This document shows, one piece after another, positions 1-9,691 of a stretch of DNA of 64,000 bases (position 1 is its first letter; each line of letters begins with the position of its first letter). Location of the stretch: positions 1,096,001-1,160,000 of the forward strand of contig NZ_CP116346.1 of the NCBI RefSeq assembly GCF_030254645.1, in the 5' to 3' direction. Below the pieces are notes generated by a model, which did not search any database, was not told the origin of the DNA, and saw only the letters and a list, made by a program, of their open reading frames with translations. The translations under genes were made by a program, and so were the position numbers. Source of the DNA: Paucibacter sediminis. GTDB taxonomy: Bacteria > Pseudomonadota > Gammaproteobacteria > Burkholderiales > Burkholderiaceae_C.

Positions 1-8
1 ACAAGCGC

Positions 9-419
9 ATGGCGGCATTGATCGCCTATTTCGAGCAGCTCGGCACCGCCGATCTGGCGCGCCTGGACGAGCGCTACACGGAGCAGGCCTTCTTCAAGGA
101 TCCGTTCAACGAGGTGCAGGGTCTGGCCGGCATCGAGCGCGTATTCGCCCATATGTTCGAGACCCTGGCCTCGCCCCGCTTCGTGGTGCTGGATGCGATC
201 ACGCAGGGCTCCCAGGGCTTCATCAGCTGGGACTTCCTGTTCCGGCTCAAGGGCGAGACCCAGGAGCGCCGCATCCATGGCAGCAGCCATCTGCGCTTCG
301 CTCCCGACGGCCGCGTGGCCTACCACCGCGATTACTGGGACGCCGCCGAGCAGTTTTATGAGCAAGTGCCGCTGCTGGGCACGCTGCTACGCCTGATCAA
401 GCGCCGGCTGCGCGCCTGA
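9..419 (+). CDS. NTF2-like / SnoaL-like protein (5' end possibly cut)
   Basis: Small protein of at least 136 residues with the look of the NTF2-like/SnoaL fold: an N-terminal helix (AYFEQLGTADLARLDERY), a conserved FFKDPFNEV segment, and a C-terminal AYHRDYWDAAEQFYEQVP strand/helix typical of small cone-shaped alpha+beta proteins. The family has no single reaction; members include isomerases and many unassigned proteins. The reading frame is open to the left edge of the window (two further codons before the ATG at 9), so the true start probably lies upstream. It converges on corA, with the two stop codons side by side in a TGATCA palindrome. Confidence 0.6.
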   Translation: MAALIAYFEQLGTADLARLDERYTEQAFFKDPFNEVQGLAGIERVFAHMFETLASPRFVVLDAITQGSQGFISWDFLFRLKGETQERRIHGSSHLRFAPDGRVAYHRDYWDAAEQFYEQVPLLGTLLRLIKRRLRA

Positions 420-1394
420 TCAGCGCAGCCAGCCCTTGCGGCGGAAGTACACAAAGGGCGCGGCCACCGTCGCGACCATCAGCAACAGCGCGAAGGGATA
501 GCCCCACTCCCAATCCAGCTCGGGCATGTGCTTGAAGTTCATGCCGTAGATGCTGGCGATCAGCGTCGGCGGCAGCAGCGCCACGCTGGCCACCGAGAAG
601 ATCTTGATGATCTTGTTCTGGTTGATGTTGATGAAACCGACGGTCGCATCCATCAGGAAGTTGATCTTGTCGAACAGGAAGGCGGTGTGCGAGTCCAGCG
701 AGTCGATGTCGCGCAGGATCTGGCGCGACTCCTCGAACTGCTCGGCATTGAGCATGCGGCTGCGCATCATGAAGCTGACCGCGCGGCGCGTGTCCATCAC
801 ATTGCGGCGGATACGGCCGTTCAAGTCTTCCTCGCGCGCGATCGCCGCCAGCACCTCGCCGGCCTCGGTGTCGTTGACGTCCTTCTTCAGCACGCGCGCA
901 CTGACCTTCTCGAGGTTGTCGTAGATGCCTTCCAGCACATCGGCCGAGTACTCGGCGTCGGCGTCGTAGAGCTTGAGCAGCACATCCTTGGCATCCTCGA
1001 TCAGGGCCGGGATGCGGCGCGCCCGCAGGCGCAAGAGGCGGAACACCGGCAGGTCCTCGTTGTGCACCGAGAACAGCACGTTGTTGTAGAGGATGAAGGC
1101 CACGCGCACATTGCGCGCCGACTCGTCGTCGTCGATCAGGAAGTCGGAGCGGATGTGCAGCTCACCGTTGTCTTCCTCGTAGAAGCGCGCCGACTCCTCC
1201 AGGTCTTCGTCGACGATGTCCTCGGGGATGGTGAGCCCGAAGCGATCGCGTATCCAGCCCTTTTCTTCCTGGGTCGGGCTTTCCAGGTCGACCCAGATCG
1301 GCCGGCTCAGGGCCAGGTCTTCGGCGGTTTCGATTTCTTCCTGGAACAGCCCGCCCTTGAGGCGGCCGTTGTCCAGCGTGAACACGTTCAGCAT
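420..1394 (-). CDS. corA: Magnesium/cobalt transport protein CorA
   Basis: Protein of 324 residues, the usual CorA length. CorA forms a homopentameric inner-membrane channel for Mg2+ and Co2+ uptake, with a large acidic cytoplasmic N-terminal funnel and two C-terminal membrane helices. The signature loop GMN is at residues 284-286 (SIYGMNFKHMPE), between a first helix around 262-283 and a second around 299-315, and the protein ends with a basic tail (FRRKGWLR). The first 250 residues are strongly acidic, as expected for the funnel. The start ATG is preceded by a GGAG ribosome-binding site. It stands alone, divergent from hpf. Confidence 0.95.
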   Translation of the reverse strand: MLNVFTLDNGRLKGGLFQEEIETAEDLALSRPIWVDLESPTQEEKGWIRDRFGLTIPEDIVDEDLEESARFYEEDNGELHIRSDFLIDDDESARNVRVAFILYNNVLFSVHNEDLPVFRLLRLRARRIPALIEDAKDVLLKLYDADAEYSADVLEGIYDNLEKVSARVLKKDVNDTEAGEVLAAIAREEDLNGRIRRNVMDTRRAVSFMMRSRMLNAEQFEESRQILRDIDSLDSHTAFLFDKINFLMDATVGFININQNKIIKIFSVASVALLPPTLIASIYGMNFKHMPELDWEWGYPFALLLMVATVAAPFVYFRRKGWLR

Positions 1395-1937
1395 GCAGTC
1401 TCCAGCGTATGGCGCTGATGGCGCCTGGCGCAGGGGGACGGGCCTGGTGTTGATGCGGGCGCAGGGCGCCCGAGGCTCGTCCGGATGAGGGTCAAAAGTT
1501 CGGAACCCGTCTCACTCCGGACAAGCGGCGCGGCCCGCATTCAGATGCGCAGGCCGCTGCGTTTGGCACTGGAGTGGACGGTCACCGAGGGTGGTCGCTG
1601 TCCAAGTAAGGCTCCAGAGATGGGAAGCGCGCATTATCACATCGCGGCAGGAGCCTCCAAGCAAAAACGCCGCAGGGCTTGAAACCCGCATCAACAGGCG
1701 CATCTGAGGCCTGTGCGCATTTCGTCACAAGTCGGGGAAGGCGCGGAATTGGACTTTCAAATGACCACAAACCCTGGTTTAAAACGCTTGTCACGATCAG
1801 GCTTCAGGAGCACACTGAATTCGACAAGTTCCCCACTCCCTCCTTATCCGCTACCCGACATCCTCCCCCCTATCCCCTGCTCTTTGATTGATCCGCTTTC
1901 CCGTCTTTCCGACCAAGCCCTTGTGAAAGGAGGCTTT
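1395..1937. promoter_or_regulatory. Long corA-hpf intergenic region with C-rich leader
   Basis: No convincing gene lies in these 543 bases. From about 1829 to 1917 the plus strand is rich in C and T and very poor in G, directly upstream of the strong hpf ribosome-binding site. Such C-rich, G-poor leader RNA is the composition that favours Rho loading, so Rho-dependent control of hpf is possible. I see no well-spaced sigma-70 or sigma-54 promoter: a TTGTCA at 1788-1793 has only a poor -10 partner (CACACT) at the right distance. This is a compositional observation; the regulatory reading is inference. Confidence 0.3.
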
Positions 1938-2279
1938 ATGAACCTGACTATCAGCGGCCACCATCTTGAAGTGACACCAGCTTTGCGTGAGTACGTGCTC
2001 ACCAAGCTAGACCGGGTGACCCGCCACTTTGACCAGGTTGTTGACATCAACGTCCTGCTCACCGTGGAGAAGCAAAAGGAAAAGGAACGCAGACAGAAGG
2101 CCGAAGTCACCGTCCATGTGAAGGGACGCGACATCTTTGTCGAACAGGCCAACGAGGATCTCTACGCCGCGATTGATCAGTTGATGGACAAGCTAGACCG
2201 TCAGGTCGGACGCTACAAGGAAAAGGTTCAGGACCACCACCACGCCTCCGCCAAGCGGCTGGACGTACCGGCCCCTTGA
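1938..2279 (+). CDS. hpf: Ribosome hibernation promoting factor HPF
   Basis: Short-form HPF/YfiA-family protein of 113 residues that binds the 30S subunit and promotes inactive 70S/100S ribosomes in stationary phase. It starts [20 protein letters not shown], shows the S30AE-fold pattern with a basic segment ([15 protein letters not shown]) and [17 protein letters not shown], and lacks the long-form C-terminal extension. The ATG at 1938 has a near-ideal AAAGGAGG (1926-1933). ptsN and hprK follow, the usual proteobacterial neighbourhood, but rpoN, which normally sits directly upstream of hpf, is absent here. An intrinsic terminator follows. Confidence 0.95.
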   Translation: MNLTISGHHLEVTPALREYVLTKLDRVTRHFDQVVDINVLLTVEKQKEKERRQKAEVTVHVKGRDIFVEQANEDLYAAIDQLMDKLDRQVGRYKEKVQDHHHASAKRLDVPAP

Positions 2280-2297
2280 GCCCTGGAGCAAGCAACG

Positions 2298-2326
2298 AAG
2301 GCGACCGCATCGGTCGCCTTTTTGTT
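2298..2326 (+). terminator. Rho-independent terminator after hpf
   Basis: A perfect 9-bp stem, AAGGCGACC (2298-2306) with GGTCGCCTT (2312-2320), a 5-nt loop and a T-rich tract, lies 18 bases after the hpf stop. It should separate hpf from ptsN at least partly. Confidence 0.85.
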
Positions 2327-2434
2327 TACAAGGCACAATTCGCCCTGCGTACCCGGATGTTGCTGCAGTGCCGCAAGTTCCGTGAATACTGCACCCCCGG
2401 CGATTGCAGGGCCCCACCAGGCCCGGGCAATTTC

Positions 2435-2440
2435 TATAAT
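2435..2440 (+). promoter_or_regulatory. Candidate -10 element upstream of ptsN
   Basis: A consensus TATAAT sits 69 bases upstream of the ptsN start, after the hpf terminator, where a promoter would be expected. No good -35 hexamer is found 16-18 bases upstream (the sequence there is C-rich), so the promoter would depend on an activator or be weak. Confidence 0.35.
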
Positions 2441-2508
2441 CCGCAGCCTAGCTACCGAACAAGCGTCCCGCCCAAGGCCTATCCAGCCGTAATCGGCGCT
2501 GTGACCTG

Positions 2509-2979
2509 ATGAACCGTCTCGCAGCCATCCTCCCTGCCGGCAATGTGCTGGTGAATGTGGACGCATCCAGCAAGAAACGCGTGTTCGAGCACGCTGGCCT
2601 GCTGTTCGAGAACAACCATTCGATTTCCCGCGCCTCGGTGACGGACAACCTGTTCGCCCGTGAGCGCCTGGGCTCCACCGGCCTGGGTCATGGCGTGGCC
2701 ATCCCGCACGGCCGCATCAAGGGCCTGAAGAACCCGCTCGCCGCGGTGCTGCGCGTGCAGCAGGCGATCGGCTTCGATGCCCCCGACGACGAGCCCGTCA
2801 GCCTGCTGATCTTCCTGCTGGTGCCCGAGGCGGCCACCCAGCGCCATCTGGAGATCCTCTCCGAGATCGCCGAGATGCTGTCGGACCGCGACCTGCGCGA
2901 AAAGCTCAAGACCGAGCCGGACGCCGCCGCCGTGCACCGGCTGATCGCCGACTGGGAACCACTCAAGTCCGTGGCCTGA
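2509..2979 (+). CDS. ptsN: PTS IIA-like nitrogen-regulatory protein PtsN
   Basis: Protein of 156 residues, the usual EIIA(Ntr) size. It is a phospho-acceptor of the nitrogen-related phosphotransferase system and regulates potassium, carbon and nitrogen functions through protein contacts rather than transporting sugar. The phosphorylation site is His67 in GHGVAIPHGR, and the mannitol-type EIIA fold is supported by VSLLIFLLVPEAATQRHLEILSEIA with a second conserved His. hprK follows after 23 bases, as in many betaproteobacteria, which fits a small PTS used for regulation. No HPr or enzyme I gene is in the window. Confidence 0.95.
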   Translation: MNRLAAILPAGNVLVNVDASSKKRVFEHAGLLFENNHSISRASVTDNLFARERLGSTGLGHGVAIPHGRIKGLKNPLAAVLRVQQAIGFDAPDDEPVSLLIFLLVPEAATQRHLEILSEIAEMLSDRDLREKLKTEPDAAAVHRLIADWEPLKSVA

Positions 2980-3002
2980 ACCCGCGCTAGAGTCCAGGCT
3001 TA

Positions 3003-3965
3003 GTGAAACCCACCTCGATCAGTGCCGACCGGCTCTTTGAAGAGCACCGCGAAACCCTGCGCTGGGAGTGGATCGCCGGCCACGCGCATCCGGAGCGCCG
3101 CTTCGATGACACCGCGGTGCGCGACGCGCAGTCCGCCGCCGATCTGGTCGGCTACCTCAACTACATCCACCCCTACCGGGTGCAGATCGTCGGCCGCCGC
3201 GAGGTGGCCTATCTGAGCCAGGCCTCGGGCGAGGTGCTGGATCGCCGCATCTCGCGCATCGTCACGCTGGAGCCGCCGGTGATCATCGTGGCCGATGGCG
3301 AAAGCCCGCCGGACCGGCTGGTGGCGATGTGCGACCGCGCCGACATCCCGCTCTTCGTCACGCAGGAATCGGCCGGCCACGCGATCGACGTGGTGCGCAC
3401 CTATCTGGCCCAGATCTGCGCCAACCGCACCACGCGCCACGGTGTCTTCATGGACATCCTGGGCCTGGGCGTGTTGCTCACCGGCGAATCCGGCCTGGGC
3501 AAGAGCGAGCTGGGTCTGGAGCTGATCTCGCGCGGTCACGGCCTGGTGGCCGACGACGCGGTGGACTTCTACCGCATCGCCCAGACCGCCATCGAGGGCC
3601 GCTGCCCCGAGCTGCTGCTGAACCTGCTGGAGGTGCGCGGCATCGGCCTGCTGGACATCAAGGCCATCTTTGGCGAGACCGCGGTGCGCCGCAAGATGCG
3701 GCTCAAGCTGATCGTGCACCTGGTGCGCAAGGAGACCATGGAGCGCGACTTCGAGCGCCTGCCCTATGAGCCCTTGTACGAAGAGGTGCTGGGCATGCCG
3801 GTGCGCAAGGTCATCATCGCGGTGGATGCCGGCCGCAACCTGGCGGTGCTGGTGGAGGCCGCGGTGCGCAATACCATCCTGCAGCTGCGCGGCATCGATA
3901 CCTACCGCGAGTTCGTCGAGCGCCACCAGCGCGCGATTGAAAAGGGCCTCAGCGACGATAGCTGA
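3003..3965 (+). CDS. hprK: HPr kinase/phosphorylase
   Basis: Protein of 320 residues. HprK phosphorylates and dephosphorylates the seryl residue of HPr. The Walker A motif GESGLGKSE is at residues 161-169, preceded by the conserved [16 protein letters not shown] segment, and the family signature [10 protein letters not shown] follows near residue 210. The N-terminal domain (1-130) is of the usual length. Translation starts at a GTG 23 bases after ptsN; no better ATG lies upstream. In proteobacteria this protein is found with ptsN and an incomplete PTS and is thought to tune regulation rather than sugar uptake. Confidence 0.95.
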   Translation: MKPTSISADRLFEEHRETLRWEWIAGHAHPERRFDDTAVRDAQSAADLVGYLNYIHPYRVQIVGRREVAYLSQASGEVLDRRISRIVTLEPPVIIVADGESPPDRLVAMCDRADIPLFVTQESAGHAIDVVRTYLAQICANRTTRHGVFMDILGLGVLLTGESGLGKSELGLELISRGHGLVADDAVDFYRIAQTAIEGRCPELLLNLLEVRGIGLLDIKAIFGETAVRRKMRLKLIVHLVRKETMERDFERLPYEPLYEEVLGMPVRKVIIAVDAGRNLAVLVEAAVRNTILQLRGIDTYREFVERHQRAIEKGLSDDS

Positions 3966-3973
3966 GGGCCTTT
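3941..3973. terminator. Hairpin at hprK/fur convergence
   Basis: An inverted repeat of 13 bases per arm with one mismatch (AAAGGGCCTCAGC at 3941-3953 and GCTGAGGGCCTTT at 3961-3973) overlaps the hprK stop and lies between the convergent hprK and fur genes. A- and T-rich arm ends let it work weakly in both directions; there is no long U-tract. Confidence 0.55.
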
Positions 3974-3995
3974 CGGGTCTGCACCCGAGCGCTGG

Positions 3996-4424
3996 CTAGC
4001 GCTCCTTGTGCGGGCAGTCCTGCTTCACGCAGGCCGCATACAGGGCCAGCGAATGCTCCTGCAGCTCGAAGCCCCGCTCCTTGGCGATGGCATGCTGGCG
4101 GGCCTCGATCTGCTCGTCGTAGAACTCCTCCACGCGACCGCAGGTCATGCAGACCAGATGGTCGTGATGGTGGCCCTGGTTGAGCTCGAACACCGCCTTG
4201 CCGGTCTCGAAATGGTTGCGCGACACCAGGCCGGCCTGCTCGAACTGGGTCAGCACGCGATAGACCGTCGCCAGCCCGATGTCGGCGTCCTCCACCAGCA
4301 GGGCCTTGTAGACGTCCTCGGCCGTCATATGGCGCTGCGAAGTCTTCTGGAAGATCTCCAGAATCTTGATGCGCGGCAGCGTTGCCTTGAGGCCGCTGTT
4401 CTTGATCTCGTCGGTGCGGTTCAT
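3996..4424 (-). CDS. fur: Ferric uptake regulator Fur
   Basis: Protein of 142 residues, normal Fur length. Iron-dependent repressor that binds Fur boxes as a dimer. N-terminal winged helix ([34 protein letters not shown]) and a C-terminal dimer/metal domain with the HHHDHLVC motif followed by CGRVEEF; a second cysteine pair (CVKQDC) near the C-terminus fits a structural zinc site. Divergent from bamE with a 119-bp gap, the order seen in many betaproteobacteria (fur next to the bamE/omlA lipoprotein gene). Confidence 0.97.
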   Translation of the reverse strand: MNRTDEIKNSGLKATLPRIKILEIFQKTSQRHMTAEDVYKALLVEDADIGLATVYRVLTQFEQAGLVSRNHFETGKAVFELNQGHHHDHLVCMTCGRVEEFYDEQIEARQHAIAKERGFELQEHSLALYAACVKQDCPHKER

Positions 4425-4543
4425 GTCAGACTTGGGCCGGCAAACCCTCCATGGGCCTGCCGCTAGAATGCGCCGATCATAGCCAGCTCAGCCCCCGGCC
4501 GAGCCCCAAGCCCCTAAAGGCATCCCCCGAGAGCCCTGAAGAC

Positions 4544-5125
4544 ATGCCACTGTTGACTCGTTTTGCAGGTGCGGCCCGCGCACCGCTCGCTGTGCTGGCC
4601 CTGCTGCCGGTGTTGGGTGCCTGCTCCTACCTGCCCACCCTGCCGAGCTCCGAGACCTTCTCGGTCAGCGGCGACAAGGTGCTGGGCCTGATGCGCCCCT
4701 ATCGCGTCGAGATCGTGCAGGGCAATGTGCTGACCAAGGAACAGCTGGAGCGCGTCAAGCCGGGCATGAGCCGCGCCCAGGTGCGCGACCTGCTGGGCTC
4801 GCCCCTGCTGACCGACCTCTTCCACGGCGAGCGCTGGGACTATGTATTCACCATCCGCCGCCAGGGCGTGGTGTCGCAGAGCCGCCAGGTGGTGGCCCTG
4901 TTTGACGGCGACAAGCTCAAGTCCATCGCGGCGCCGGACGACCTGCCCACCGAGCAGGAATTCATCGCCTCGATCAACACCTTCAAGCCCAGCGGCCCCG
5001 CGCCCAAGCTGGAGCTGAGCGAAGCCGAGCGCCAGGCCCTGCCCAAGCCGGTGCGCCCCGAGGCCGCCGCCGTCGAACCCATGGGTGCCGTGCGCGCCTA
5101 CCCGCCGCTGGAGCCGCGCTCGTGA
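4544..5125 (+). CDS. bamE: Outer membrane protein assembly factor BamE (lipoprotein)
   Basis: Protein of 193 residues from the ATG at 4544. A lipoprotein signal ends in the lipobox LLPVLGAC, so the mature protein is anchored in the outer membrane, where BamE supports the BAM beta-barrel insertion complex. The SmpA/OmlA core is clear: [31 protein letters not shown] followed by ERWDYVFTI. An in-frame start further upstream (4451) would put a charged stretch before the signal peptide, so the shorter form is preferred. The C-terminal proline/alanine-rich tail (about 150-193) is longer than in E. coli BamE. The stop overlaps the dapB start. Confidence 0.93.
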   Translation: MPLLTRFAGAARAPLAVLALLPVLGACSYLPTLPSSETFSVSGDKVLGLMRPYRVEIVQGNVLTKEQLERVKPGMSRAQVRDLLGSPLLTDLFHGERWDYVFTIRRQGVVSQSRQVVALFDGDKLKSIAAPDDLPTEQEFIASINTFKPSGPAPKLELSEAERQALPKPVRPEAAAVEPMGAVRAYPPLEPRS

Positions 5126-5931
5126 GCGAGCCGCTGCGCATTGCGGTGGCCGGCGCCTCCGGCCGCATGGGGCGCATGCTGATCGAAGCGGTGGTCAACG
5201 CCCCCGACTGCCAGCTGGCCGGCGCACTGGACCTGCCCGGCAGCCCGGCGCTGGGCCAGGACCCCGCCGCCTTTCTGGGCCGCACGAGCGGCATCAGCAT
5301 CAGCGCCGATCTGCATGAGGGCCTCAAGAATGCCCAGGTGCTGATCGACTTCACCCGCCCCGAGGGCACGCTGGCCCATCTGGCCGTGTGCCGCGAGCTG
5401 GGCGTGAAGGCCGTGATCGGCACCACCGGTTTCGATGCCGCGCAGAAGGCCCAGATCGGCGCCCATGCCCAGCACATCGGCATCATGATGGCGCCCAATA
5501 TGAGCGTGGGCGTGAACGTGGTGATGAAGCTGCTGGACATGGCGGCGCGCGCCCTCAACGAGGGCTACGACATCGAGATCATCGAGGCCCACCACCGCCA
5601 CAAGGTCGATGCCCCGAGCGGCACCGCGCTGAAGATGGGCGAGGTGGTGGCCGCGGCCCTGGGCCGCGATCTGAAGGATTGCGCCGTCTACGGCCGCGAA
5701 GGCGTGACGGGCGAGCGCGACCCCTCCACCATCGGCTTTGCCACCGTGCGCGGCGGCGACATCGTGGGCGACCACACCGTGCTGTTCGCCGGCACCGGCG
5801 AGCGCATCGAGATCACGCACAAGTCCTCCAGCCGCGTCACCTATGCCCAGGGCAGCCTGCGCGCCGCGCGCTTCCTGGCCAGCCATGGCGCCGGCCTGTT
5901 TGGCATGGACGAAGTGCTCGGCCTGGGCTGA
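5122..5931 (+). CDS. dapB: 4-hydroxy-tetrahydrodipicolinate reductase
   Basis: Protein of 269 residues. NAD(P)H-dependent second committed step of lysine/diaminopimelate synthesis. N-terminal nucleotide-binding motif GASGRMG (residues 11-17) and the substrate-binding signature [20 protein letters not shown] in the middle, both intact. The GTG start overlaps the bamE stop (GTGA), implying translational coupling, and the stop overlaps the next ATG. It is part of the co-directional run bamE-dapB-exbB-exbD-leuS-lptE-holA. Confidence 0.97.
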   Translation: MSEPLRIAVAGASGRMGRMLIEAVVNAPDCQLAGALDLPGSPALGQDPAAFLGRTSGISISADLHEGLKNAQVLIDFTRPEGTLAHLAVCRELGVKAVIGTTGFDAAQKAQIGAHAQHIGIMMAPNMSVGVNVVMKLLDMAARALNEGYDIEIIEAHHRHKVDAPSGTALKMGEVVAAALGRDLKDCAVYGREGVTGERDPSTIGFATVRGGDIVGDHTVLFAGTGERIEITHKSSSRVTYAQGSLRAARFLASHGAGLFGMDEVLGLG

Positions 5932-6581
5932 TGAGCGGCATCGGCAGCTATACCGAGTTCTGGGCCCAGGGTGACGCGGTCACGCGCGCCGTGGCCCTCT
6001 TGCTGCTGCTGATGTCGGTCAGCGCCTGGATGCTGATCCTCTGGAAGAGCTGGGTGCTGGGCCGCGCACGCCGCGACCTGGCGCGCGCCGTGCCGGCCTT
6101 CTGGGCCGCCGCCGATCTGGAGGCCGGCCGCATCGCCCTGCGGGCGATGGACCGCGAGTTGCTGCTGCTGCCCATGCTGGACGCGGCCACGGCCACCGCC
6201 CAGGGCCAGAGCCTGGAGGCCGCCGGCCGGCGCGAATCGCAACTCACGCGCCGCCTGCGCGATGCCCTGCACCAGGCCCTGCGCAGCCTGCAATGGGGCC
6301 AGGTCTTGCTCGCCTCGATCGGCAGCACCGCGCCCTTCGTGGGCCTGTTCGGCACCGTCTGGGGCATCTACCACGCACTGGTGAACGTCTCGGCGGCCGG
6401 CAATATCAGCATCGAGAAAGTCGCCGGCCCGGTGGGCGAGGCCCTCATCATGACCGCCGCCGGCCTGGCCGTGGCCATCCCCGCGGTGCTGGCCTACAAC
6501 GTCTTCGGCAAGCTGGTGGGTGCCTGCGAGGCCGAGCTGGAAGGCTTTGCGCACGACCTGCGCGAGCTGCTGGACCACTAG
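5931..6581 (+). CDS. exbB: MotA/TolQ/ExbB-family proton channel protein
   Basis: Protein of 216 residues starting at the ATG that overlaps the dapB stop. It is the pentameric proton-channel component that, with ExbD, energises outer-membrane processes. There is one membrane helix near the N-terminus (AVALLLLLMSVSAWMLILW), a cytoplasmic loop, and two C-terminal helices carrying the family signature (LLASIGSTAPFVGLFGTVWG; EALIMTAAGLAVAIPAVLAYN). exbD follows two bases later. No tonB lies nearby, so the partner energiser (TonB- or Tol-like) cannot be told from the sequence. Confidence 0.9.
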   Translation: MSGIGSYTEFWAQGDAVTRAVALLLLLMSVSAWMLILWKSWVLGRARRDLARAVPAFWAAADLEAGRIALRAMDRELLLLPMLDAATATAQGQSLEAAGRRESQLTRRLRDALHQALRSLQWGQVLLASIGSTAPFVGLFGTVWGIYHALVNVSAAGNISIEKVAGPVGEALIMTAAGLAVAIPAVLAYNVFGKLVGACEAELEGFAHDLRELLDH

Positions 6582-6582
6582 C

Positions 6583-7008
6583 ATGGCCTTCGGTCGCCTG
6601 GAGCGCCGCGATCAGCCCAAGCCCATGGGCGAGATCAATATGACGCCCCTGATCGACGTGATGCTGGTGCTGCTGGTGATCTTCATGATCGCCGCGCCGC
6701 TGATGTCCTCCTCGCTGCGCCTGGACCTGCCCAAGAGCGAGGCCGCCAGCCCTTCGGAGGCGCCGCAGTTCATCGCCGTGGCCATCACCCCCGATGGCGC
6801 CCTGCACCTGGGTGACGAGCAGCTCGACGCCAAGGCCTTCAGGGCGCGCATCGCCGAGCTGGCCAAGGCACGACCCGAGGCCGAGATCCAGCTGCGCGCC
6901 GACCGCCTGGTGCCCTATGGCCAGGTGGCCGAGCTGATCGGCTGGGTACAGGGCGTGGGCCTGAACCGCATCGCCTTCGTGGCCGAGGCCGCAGCGTCGG
7001 CGCCTTAA
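6583..7008 (+). CDS. exbD: ExbD/TolR-family biopolymer transport protein
   Basis: Protein of 141 residues from the ATG at 6583. Short cytoplasmic N-terminus, then the classic ExbD/TolR membrane segment [20 protein letters not shown] with the proton-conducting aspartate, then a periplasmic domain ending in the conserved [21 protein letters not shown]. It pairs with the preceding channel gene. Confidence 0.92.
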   Translation: MAFGRLERRDQPKPMGEINMTPLIDVMLVLLVIFMIAAPLMSSSLRLDLPKSEAASPSEAPQFIAVAITPDGALHLGDEQLDAKAFRARIAELAKARPEAEIQLRADRLVPYGQVAELIGWVQGVGLNRIAFVAEAAASAP

Positions 7009-7057
7009 GCGCTTGAGGCGGGCGGGGCGGCATGACCCGCCACGTACAATTTGCCGC

Positions 7058-9691
7058 ATGAACGACAAGTACGCCCCCTCCGAGATCGAAGCCGCCGCGC
7101 GCCAGTACTGGAACTCCCGTGACGCCTACCGCGTCGGCGAAGACCAGAGCAAGCCCAAGTTCTACGCTTGCTCCATGCTGCCCTACCCCAGCGGCAAGCT
7201 GCACATGGGCCATGTGCGCAACTACACGATCAACGACATGCTCACGCGCCAGCTGCGCATGAAGGGCTACAACGTCCTGATGCCGATGGGCTGGGACGCC
7301 TTCGGCCTGCCGGCCGAGAACGCCGCGATGAAGAACAAGGTGCCGCCCGCCAAGTGGACCTACGAGAACATCGCCTATATGAAGAGCCAGATGCAGGCCA
7401 TGGGGCTGGCGATCGACTGGTCGCGCGAAATTGCCACCTGCACGCCCGAGTACTACAAGTGGAACCAGTGGCTGTTCCTGAAGATGCTGGAGGCCGGCAT
7501 CGCCGAGCGCCGCACCCAGGTCGTCAACTGGGACCCGGTGGACCAGACCGTGCTGGCCAATGAGCAGGTGGTGGATGGCAAGGGCTGGCGCTCCGGCGCG
7601 GTGGTCGAGAAGCGCGAGATCCCGGGCTACTACCTCAACATCACCAAGTACGCCGACGAGCTGCTCTCGGCCGTGGCGAACCCCGAGGACAAGAGCTATC
7701 TGAGCGGCTGGCCCGAGCGCGTGCGCCTGATGCAGGAGAACTGGATCGGCAAGAGCGAGGGCGTGCGCTTCGCCTTCCCGCACGAGATCAAGGGCGCCGA
7801 CGGCGCGCTGATCCAGGACGGCAAGCTCTATGTCTTCACCACCCGCGCCGACACCATCATGGGCGTGACCTTCTGCGCCGTGGCCCCCGAGCATCCGCTC
7901 GCCAGCCACGCCGCGGCGTCGCAACCCGAACTGGCCGCCTTCATCGAGGAATGCAAGCGCGGTGGCACCACCGAGGCCGAGCTGGCCACGCAGGAAAAGA
8001 AGGGCCAGCGCACCGGCCTGTTCGTCACCCATCCGCTCACCGGCGCGCAGGTCGAGGTCTGGGTCGGCAACTATGTGCTGATGAGCTATGGCGACGGCGC
8101 GGTGATGGGCGTGCCCGCCCATGACGAGCGCGATTTCGCCTTTGCCAAGAAGTACGGCATCGAGATCAAGCAGGTCATCGCCGTCGACGGCGCGACATTC
8201 AGCCTGGACGCTTGGGCCGAGTGGTATGGCGACAAGCTCAAGGCCGTCTGCGTCAACTCCGGCGAACTCGATGGCCTGGGCCACAAGGCCGCCGTCTCCA
8301 AGGTGGCCGAGCTGGTCGGCGCCAAGGGCCTGGGCGAGAAGAAGACCACCTGGCGCCTGCGCGACTGGGGCATCAGCCGCCAGCGCTACTGGGGCACGCC
8401 CATCCCCATCATCCACTGCGATGACTGCGGCTCGGTGCCCGTGCCTGCCAAGGACCTGCCGGTGGTGCTGCCCGAGGAATGCATCCCCGATGGCAGCGGC
8501 AATCCGCTCAACAAGCATGCCGGCTTCCTGAACGTCGGTTGCCCCAGCTGCGGCAAGCCGGCCAAGCGCGAAACCGACACCATGGACACCTTCGTGGATT
8601 CATCCTGGTACTTCATGCGCTACTGCGATGCGCAGAACGGCGAGGCCATGGTTGGCGAGGGCTCGCAGTACTGGATGCCGATGGACCAGTACATCGGCGG
8701 CATCGAGCACGCCATCCTGCACCTGCTGTACGCGCGCTTCTGGACCAAGGTGATGCGCGATCTCAAGCTCATCAGCTTCGACGAACCGTTCAAGAACCTG
8801 CTCACCCAGGGCATGGTCTTGAAGGGCGCGTTCTCGCACAAGCCCGCCGACGCGGGCAAGAACTACTACTGGGAGCACGAAGTCAACGTGCAGACCAACG
8901 AGCATGGCCAGGTCATCGGCGGCACGCTCAAGACCGACGGCACGCCGCTCGAGTACGAGATGACGACGATGTCCAAGTCCAAGAACAACGGCGTCGACCC
9001 GCAGGAGCTGATCAACCAGTACGGCGCCGACACCGCGCGCCTGTTCGTGATGTTCGCCTCGCCGCCCGAACAGACGCTGGAGTGGAACGATGCCGGCGTG
9101 GAAGGCGCGCACCGCTTCCTCAAGCGCGTGTGGGGCTTCGGCGCCAAGCACGCGGCCGCCATCCAGGCCGCCGGCACTGACTTTGCTGCGCTGAGCGGCG
9201 AGGGCAAGGCGCTGCGCCGCGAGGTGCACATGGTGCTCAAGCAGGTCTCGTACGACTACGAGCGCATGCAGTACAACACCGTGGTCTCGGGGGGCATGAA
9301 GCTGCTGAACGCGCTGGAAGGCTTCAAGGCCGCCGGCCAGGACGCCGCCGTGCGCGAGGGCTTCTCGGTGCTGCTGCGCGTGCTCTACCCGGCCTGCCCC
9401 CACATCGCCCACACCCTGTGGCAGGAGCTCGGCTTTGCCGCCGAGCTCGGCGACCTGCTGGACGCGCCCTGGCCCGCGGTGGACGAGGCCGCCCTGGTGC
9501 AGGACGAGATCGAGCTGATGCTGCAAGTGAACGGCAAGCTGCGCGGCGCTATCAAGGTGCCGGCCGCCGCCGACAAGGCCGCCATCGAGGCCGCGGCCCT
9601 GGCCAGCGAGGACTTCGCGAAGTTCAGCGAAGGCAAGGCGCCCAAGAAGGTCATCATCGTGCCCGGTCGCCTCGTCAACCTGGTGGTCTGA
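7058..9691 (+). CDS. leuS: Leucine--tRNA ligase
   Basis: Protein of 877 residues, normal for bacterial LeuRS. Charges tRNA-Leu. The HIGH-type motif is HMGH (residues 49-52, in [16 protein letters not shown]), the KMSKS loop is MSKSKNNG near residue 640, and the CP1 editing domain lies between (for example [15 protein letters not shown] with its conserved aspartate/histidine). A zinc-type CxxC..CxxC stretch (CDDCGS, CPSCGK) is visible. No Shine-Dalgarno precedes the ATG at 7058, but a TACAAT hexamer lies at 7044-7049, close enough to suggest a leaderless transcript in addition to read-through from exbD. Confidence 0.98.
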   Translation: MNDKYAPSEIEAAARQYWNSRDAYRVGEDQSKPKFYACSMLPYPSGKLHMGHVRNYTINDMLTRQLRMKGYNVLMPMGWDAFGLPAENAAMKNKVPPAKWTYENIAYMKSQMQAMGLAIDWSREIATCTPEYYKWNQWLFLKMLEAGIAERRTQVVNWDPVDQTVLANEQVVDGKGWRSGAVVEKREIPGYYLNITKYADELLSAVANPEDKSYLSGWPERVRLMQENWIGKSEGVRFAFPHEIKGADGALIQDGKLYVFTTRADTIMGVTFCAVAPEHPLASHAAASQPELAAFIEECKRGGTTEAELATQEKKGQRTGLFVTHPLTGAQVEVWVGNYVLMSYGDGAVMGVPAHDERDFAFAKKYGIEIKQVIAVDGATFSLDAWAEWYGDKLKAVCVNSGELDGLGHKAAVSKVAELVGAKGLGEKKTTWRLRDWGISRQRYWGTPIPIIHCDDCGSVPVPAKDLPVVLPEECIPDGSGNPLNKHAGFLNVGCPSCGKPAKRETDTMDTFVDSSWYFMRYCDAQNGEAMVGEGSQYWMPMDQYIGGIEHAILHLLYARFWTKVMRDLKLISFDEPFKNLLTQGMVLKGAFSHKPADAGKNYYWEHEVNVQTNEHGQVIGGTLKTDGTPLEYEMTTMSKSKNNGVDPQELINQYGADTARLFVMFASPPEQTLEWNDAGVEGAHRFLKRVWGFGAKHAAAIQAAGTDFAALSGEGKALRREVHMVLKQVSYDYERMQYNTVVSGGMKLLNALEGFKAAGQDAAVREGFSVLLRVLYPACPHIAHTLWQELGFAAELGDLLDAPWPAVDEAALVQDEIELMLQVNGKLRGAIKVPAAADKAAIEAAALASEDFAKFSEGKAPKKVIIVPGRLVNLVV

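Noticed and set aside
1563-1580. TTTGGCACTGGAGTGG as a sigma-54 promoter for hpf
   Set aside because: The -24 half is good but the -12 half reads TGG instead of TTGC.
1485-1703. Short open frames on both strands in the corA-hpf gap
   Set aside because: No ribosome-binding site, no hydrophobic or domain signal, overlapping frames on both strands.
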